From Janibacter corallicola NBRC 107790 (GTDB lineage: Bacteria; Actinomycetota; Actinomycetes; Actinomycetales; Dermatophilaceae): 35,080 nt of DNA. The stretch's first letter is position 1, and every line of letters starts with the position of its first letter. The DNA lies in assembly GCF_001570965.1 (NCBI RefSeq), contig NZ_BCSR01000031.1:1-35080 (forward strand). The letters are read 5' to 3'. Positions 31,703-35,080 of this stretch are shown one piece after another. The notes below the pieces were generated by a model. It saw only the letters and a list, made by a program, of their open reading frames with translations. It did not search any database and had not been told where the DNA came from. Both the position numbers and the translations under genes were made by a program.

Positions 31703-32727
31703 TCGCCGCGATCGTCACCGTGGTCCTGCTGCTGGCCAATGCCTTCTTCGTGGGGGGCGAGTTCGCCTCCATGTCCGCCCGTCGCAGCCAGCTCGAACCG
31801 CTCGCCGACGCCGGCGACAAGCGCGCGGCGATCGCCGTCGAGGCGCTGCAGCACACCGGCGTCATCCTCGCCACCTGCCAGCTCGGCATCACGATCTGCT
31901 CGGTGCTGCTCGGTGCGGTATCCGAGGCGGCGCTGCACCACGCGCTGCACCCGCTCATGGAGCGCATCGGTGTCCCCGACGCGGCCACCAGCACCCTCTC
32001 GCTCGTGCTCGCCATCCTCGTCGTGGTCTACCTGCACGTCGTCATCGGCGAGATGATCCCGAAGAACCTCGCCATCGCCGGCCCGGAACGGGCCGCCACG
32101 TGGCTGGTGCCCCCGCTCATGCGGGTCATGCACGTGGCCAAGCCGGTCATCCTGGCCATGGACTGGGTCTCGAAGGCCTTCGTGCGGGCGATGGGGATCG
32201 AGCCGAAGGACGAGGTCGGCGCGGCCTTCACCGCCGAGGAGGTCCAGCAGATCGTCACCGAGTCCCACCGGGAGGGGCTCGTCGCGGCCGACCGGTACGG
32301 CCTCGTCGACGCGGCGCTGGAGTTCTCGGACAAGGACGCCCGCGACGTCGGGGTGCCGCTGGAGGAGCTGATCACCGTCCCGCGGAGCTCCACCCCCGAC
32401 GACATCGAGCGGCTCGTGGCCAAGTACGGGTTCTCGCGCTACCCGACGGTCGACGGCGCCGGTGAGCTCGCCGGGTACCTCCACCTGAAGGACGTGCTCT
32501 ACGCCGATGCGGCGCAGCGCAGCCAGCCGGTGCCCCGCAAGCGGCTGCGGCGCATGGCCACCGTCAAGCCCGCCGACGAGGTCGAGGAGGTGCTGCGCAC
32601 GATGCAGCGCACCGGCACCCACCTCGCCCGGGTCGTCGACGACGTCGGCGTCGTCATCGGTGTCGTCTTCCTCGAGGACGTCATCGAGGAGCTCGTCGGC
32701 GAGGTGACCGACTCCACCCAGCGGTGA
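31699..32727 (+). CDS. CNNM/DUF21-CBS membrane protein, short paralogue
   Basis: The 342-residue product starts at a GTG overlapping the upstream stop (GTGA). The DUF21 domain contains ANAFFVGGEFASMSARRSQL and LATCQLGITICSVLLGAVSE, and YLHVVIGEMIPKNLAIAGPE matches the upstream protein's GEMVPKTLAV. A CBS pair follows (FSRYPTVDGAGELAGYLHL; VVDDVGVVIGVVFLEDVIEE). It ends right after the second CBS domain, so the CorC_HlyC domain of its neighbour is absent. The two proteins probably form a heteromeric or division-of-labour pair in cation transport; this is inferred from co-transcription. Confidence 0.92.
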   Translation: MIAAIVTVVLLLANAFFVGGEFASMSARRSQLEPLADAGDKRAAIAVEALQHTGVILATCQLGITICSVLLGAVSEAALHHALHPLMERIGVPDAATSTLSLVLAILVVVYLHVVIGEMIPKNLAIAGPERAATWLVPPLMRVMHVAKPVILAMDWVSKAFVRAMGIEPKDEVGAAFTAEEVQQIVTESHREGLVAADRYGLVDAALEFSDKDARDVGVPLEELITVPRSSTPDDIERLVAKYGFSRYPTVDGAGELAGYLHLKDVLYADAAQRSQPVPRKRLRRMATVKPADEVEEVLRTMQRTGTHLARVVDDVGVVIGVVFLEDVIEELVGEVTDSTQR

Positions 32728-32779
32728 CCGGCCCCGTCCCGCCGGGGCGGCCCCCGTCGTGCGGGGTGGTCGGGGCCGG
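32728..32779. terminator. Bidirectional GC-rich hairpin
   Basis: CCGGCCCCG (32728-32736) pairs with CGGGGCCGG (32771-32779), and inside it CCCCG (32752-32756) pairs with CGGGG (32762-32766). It begins directly after the stop of the CBS-domain gene and lies before the stop of the converging small gene at 32790, so it suits termination from both sides. Confidence 0.65.
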
Positions 32780-32789
32780 ACGAAGGGGA

Positions 32790-33035
32790 TCAGAACTGGT
32801 AGTCCGAGCACTGCGGCCGGGTCGAGATCGTGACCTCCTGCGGGTCGCTGCCGGCGAAGGTGTAGTTGATCGTGAGCCAGTTGGAGCTGGACTCACCGAG
32901 CACGAGGTACTCGTAGACGCCCGGCTTGTTCGGGACCGGGGTCGGTCCGGCCGCCGCGATGGTGATCGCCGGGACGGTCCAGGCGGCGCCCTTGGCGACG
33001 GTGCGACGCGAGACCTGCGGGTGGGTGCTGCTCAT
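32790..33035 (-). CDS. Small exported protein with a twin-arginine signal
   Basis: The 81-residue product starts at an ATG with GAGGGG eight bases upstream. Its N-terminus, SRRTVAKGAAWTVPAITIAA, is a twin-arginine signal of the form (S)RRTVxKGAAWxxP that recurs in actinobacterial exported proteins. The mature part is only about 50 residues (from PTPVPNKPG on) with one Cys near the end (PQCSDYQF), so no disulfide within the chain is possible. It is rich in Ser, Thr and Tyr, suggesting a beta structure. The function is unknown. The ribosome-binding site and signal argue against a chance frame. It is divergent from the sodium symporter gene. Confidence 0.75.
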   Translation of the reverse strand: MSSTHPQVSRRTVAKGAAWTVPAITIAAAGPTPVPNKPGVYEYLVLGESSSNWLTINYTFAGSDPQEVTISTRPQCSDYQF

Positions 33036-33188
33036 GCTGGGTTCCCCTCATGGCATTCGCGGGGGCGCCCTTCCCCGGCGCTCCCTCCTGGGCGTTGACC
33101 TTGCTCGATATTTACTGTTTCGGGGCGAATTTGTGAATGTCTGCGTGGTTGATGCCCGTTGGTGCTGGTGGGACGGGTGTGACGGCCC

Positions 33189-33194
33189 TACAGT
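33189..33194 (+). promoter_or_regulatory. Candidate -10 box for the NSS symporter operon
   Basis: TACAGT lies in the 208-base divergent gap (33036-33243) about 50 bases before the ATG at 33244. No -35 hexamer matches at 16-18 bases. Elsewhere in this gap a TTGACC (33095-33100) is present without a fitting -10. Confidence 0.3.
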
Positions 33195-33243
33195 GTGGGA
33201 GATCCGGATCACATCCGGCGACGAAGCATCACGGGAGGACACC

Positions 33244-34815
33244 ATGGCGAGCGATGGAGCCGCCGAGCCCAAACACGCGAAGGACGGGTTCTCGTCCCGC
33301 AAGGTCTTCATCTTCGCGGCCATCGGGTCGGCAGTGGGCCTGGGGAACATCTGGCGATTTCCTTATGTGGCGTACGAGGGAGGTGCCGGAGCCTTCCTGA
33401 TCCCGTACCTGGTGGCGCTGCTCTTCGCGGGCATCCCGCTGCTGTACTTCCTGTACTCGATCGGGCACCGCAACCGCGGGTCGGCGCCGCTGTCCCTACG
33501 GCGCTTCTCGAAGGGGGCCGAGTGGATCGGCTGGTGGATGGTGCTGGTGGCGGTGGTCATCGGCGTGTACTACGCGGCGATCATCGCCTGGGCCATCAAG
33601 TACACCTTCCTCTCCTTCAACCAGGGCTGGGGCAATGACCCGGGCACCTATCTCAACGTCGACTTCCTCCAGGTCGCGAAGGACCCCGGGCCGACGATGG
33701 ACTTCGTGCCGCAGGTGCTGCTGCTGATGGTCGTCGTCTGGGCCGTGACCATCGGGGTGCTCGCCATGGGCATCCAGAACGGCATCGGACGCACCGCCGT
33801 CATCTTCATCCCGATCCTGGTCGTGGCCTTCGGCCTGCTGGTGATCTACTCGCTCACCCTCGACGGTGCCGGCGCCGGCCTGGACGCCTTCTTCACCCCT
33901 GACTGGGGCGCACTGAAGGACAGCAGCGTGTGGATCTCGGCCGTGGGGCAGATCTTCTTCAGCCTCTCGATCGGCTTCGGGATCATGATCACCTACGCCA
34001 GCTACGTCCAGCCGAAGACGGACATGACCGGCTCGGGTGCGGTCGTGGCCTTCTCCAACTCCGGCTTCGAGCTGCTCTGCGGCATCGGTGTCTTCGCGAC
34101 GCTGGGCTTCATCGCGCAGTCGACCGGCCAGCAGATCGGTGAGGTCGTCGCGAGCGGCATCGGGCTGGCCTTCGTGGCCTTCCCGACGATCATCAACGAG
34201 GCCCCCGGCGGCGCGTTCATCGGTGTGCTCTTCTTCGCCTCGCTCGTGCTCGCCGGGCTGACCTCGCTCATCTCGATCATCGAGGTCATCATCGGCGCCG
34301 TGCGGGACAAGGTCGGGATCTCCCGGCTGGCCGCGACCTTCATCGTCGGTCTGCCGATGGCGATCGTGAGCATCCTGATGTTCTCGACCACCGGCGGTCT
34401 GTACCTGCTGGACACCATGGACGCCTTCGTGAACTCCTTCGGCATCGTCGGCGCCTCGATCGTCGTCATGCTGGCGCTGAGCTGGGTCTTCCGGAAGCTG
34501 CCGGTCATGCAGCAGCACATGAACACCCACGGCACGATCAAGCTGCTGCTGTGGTGGAAGGCGTTGGTCGCCGTCATCATCCCGGTCGCGCTCGCCTACA
34601 TGCTCTACCAGGAGCTGCGGGACAAGATCGCCGAGCCCTACGCCGGCTACCCGGACTCGCTGATCAACGTCTTCGGCTGGGGCATGGCTGCCGCGCTGCC
34701 GATCATCGCGATCCTGCTGTCCTTCCTGCCGTGGCGGGGAGACACGAAGCTGGACGATCCGGGCGACCTGTATGCCCGGGAGGACGCGCTCGTCGATGGA
34801 GGTGAGCAGGCATGA
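33244..34815 (+). CDS. NSS-family sodium-dependent transporter (MetP-like)
   Basis: The ATG at 33244 has GGGAGGA a few bases upstream and gives 523 residues. The open frame to 32926 overlaps a divergent gene and is not used. The neurotransmitter:sodium symporter signature is at the start of helix 1: FAAIGSAVGLGNIWRFPY, with GNIWRFP as the sodium/substrate-site motif, followed by GGAGAFLIPYLVALLFAGIP. About eleven to twelve helices follow. Substrates of close relatives are amino acids, and the small partner gene directly downstream is the MetS type, so methionine or alanine uptake with sodium is the best guess. The stop overlaps the small subunit start as ATGA. Confidence 0.93.
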   Translation: MASDGAAEPKHAKDGFSSRKVFIFAAIGSAVGLGNIWRFPYVAYEGGAGAFLIPYLVALLFAGIPLLYFLYSIGHRNRGSAPLSLRRFSKGAEWIGWWMVLVAVVIGVYYAAIIAWAIKYTFLSFNQGWGNDPGTYLNVDFLQVAKDPGPTMDFVPQVLLLMVVVWAVTIGVLAMGIQNGIGRTAVIFIPILVVAFGLLVIYSLTLDGAGAGLDAFFTPDWGALKDSSVWISAVGQIFFSLSIGFGIMITYASYVQPKTDMTGSGAVVAFSNSGFELLCGIGVFATLGFIAQSTGQQIGEVVASGIGLAFVAFPTIINEAPGGAFIGVLFFASLVLAGLTSLISIIEVIIGAVRDKVGISRLAATFIVGLPMAIVSILMFSTTGGLYLLDTMDAFVNSFGIVGASIVVMLALSWVFRKLPVMQQHMNTHGTIKLLLWWKALVAVIIPVALAYMLYQELRDKIAEPYAGYPDSLINVFGWGMAAALPIIAILLSFLPWRGDTKLDDPGDLYAREDALVDGGEQA

Positions 34816-34955
34816 GTGCAGCAGCGATCATCATGATGGTCATCTCGATCCTCATCATCTGGGGCGGGCTCGCGCTGGCCATCTGGAACCTCAGCGTGCA
34901 CGGCACGGCCGACGAGGGCGACGCCCTCGTCGTCGAGACGCACCGCAACCCGTAG
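34812..34955 (+). CDS. metS: MetS-like NSS transporter small subunit
   Basis: This 47-residue frame runs from ATG at 34812 to TAG at 34953-34955. It starts with one membrane helix (IIMMVISILIIWGGLALAIW) and has a short acidic tail, HGTADEGDALVVETHRNP. MetS in Corynebacterium glutamicum is a small helix protein needed by the MetP symporter, and this gene's size, helix, position and ATGA overlap with the symporter fit that role. The function is therefore as an accessory subunit that supports folding or transport. Its small size makes it easy for annotation to miss. A strong hairpin follows 12 bases later. Confidence 0.85.
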   Translation: MSAAAIIMMVISILIIWGGLALAIWNLSVHGTADEGDALVVETHRNP

Positions 34956-34966
34956 GGGTGAGGAAG

Positions 34967-35004
34967 GACGAAGGGCGGACCCGGGATCGGGTCCGCCCTT
35001 CGTC
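34967..35004 (+). terminator. 16-bp hairpin terminator of the symporter operon
   Basis: GACGAAGGGCGGACCC (34967-34982) and its exact complement (34989-35004) are separated by a GGGATC loop. It begins 12 bases after the MetS-like stop. It is the best formed terminator in the window, though no T-run follows. Confidence 0.85.
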
Positions 35005-35011
35005 TGCGTCT

Positions 35012-35057
35012 GGTTCGAGGTGATCCGGCGCTTTCGGGCGCTCTCATACCTCGAACC
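35012..35057. repeat. Palindromic element near the right end, possible copy 3
   Basis: GGTTCGAGGT (35012-35021) pairs with ACCTCGAACC (35048-35057). The arm TTCGAGGT also forms part of the palindrome at 23764, but the 26-base centre differs. It may be a divergent member of the same family of short intergenic palindromes. The window ends 23 bases later, so neighbours are unknown. Confidence 0.5.
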
Positions 35058-35080
35058 GTCCGGAAATTCGGCGCCCCCGG

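Noticed and set aside
1-35080. CRISPR arrays, tRNA or rRNA genes, transposases and prophage genes
   Set aside because: No regularly spaced repeats, no cloverleaf or rRNA-like segments, and no transposase or phage-structural motifs were seen on either strand.

Overview
The window is high-GC DNA from an actinobacterium. Evidence: pervasive GTG starts, a fused Kgd-type 2-oxoglutarate enzyme (E2-like plus E1 in one chain), an AbiEi/DUF559-type protein of the kind common in actinomycetes, a MetP/MetS-like transporter pair, and promoters that look leaderless. A Micrococcales member (Intrasporangiaceae-like) is a plausible guess, but the sequence alone does not prove the genus. No rRNA, tRNA, CRISPR array, transposase or phage gene was seen.

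Region 1 (1-21233) is a polysaccharide locus with an unusual sulfation theme. The plus-strand operon (1-6629) runs from the end of cysD through cysN (ATP sulfurylase), a Wzy-like polymerase, a Wzx-like flippase and a sulfotransferase to an exported beta-helix protein. Facing it is a ten-gene minus-strand operon (17404 down to 6621) whose genes overlap by 1-4 bases or nearly abut. In transcription order it encodes a PglF-type UDP-GlcNAc 4,6-dehydratase, a DegT aminotransferase, CapE, CapF, CapG (the UDP-N-acetyl-L-fucosamine pathway), a sulfotransferase, a GNAT/FemAB-like transferase, a second sulfotransferase, a GT4 glycosyltransferase and a NodB-type deacetylase. Together these suggest an exported polymer carrying L-FucNAc and a 4-amino-4,6-dideoxy sugar and decorated with sulfate. 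Control of export is represented by two paralogous BY-kinases arranged tail to tail and a low-molecular-weight tyrosine phosphatase (17605-21233). An initiating phosphoglycosyl transferase, APS kinase and most glycosyltransferases are not in the window and may lie to the left.

Region 2 (21230-24481) holds small accessory genes: a four-helix membrane protein, a membrane-anchored SGNH-like protein with a degenerate catalytic block, an AbiEi/DUF559-like protein, and an SGNH hydrolase. The AbiEi-like gene lies between two related palindromes; a third possible family member sits at the right end of the window.

Region 3 (24580-34955) is housekeeping: kgd with a structured leader, an ABC-2 export pair, two tandem CorC/HlyC-type membrane proteins, a very small twin-arginine-signal protein, and an NSS sodium symporter followed by its 47-residue MetS-like subunit. 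Strong hairpins mark the ends of most of these units.
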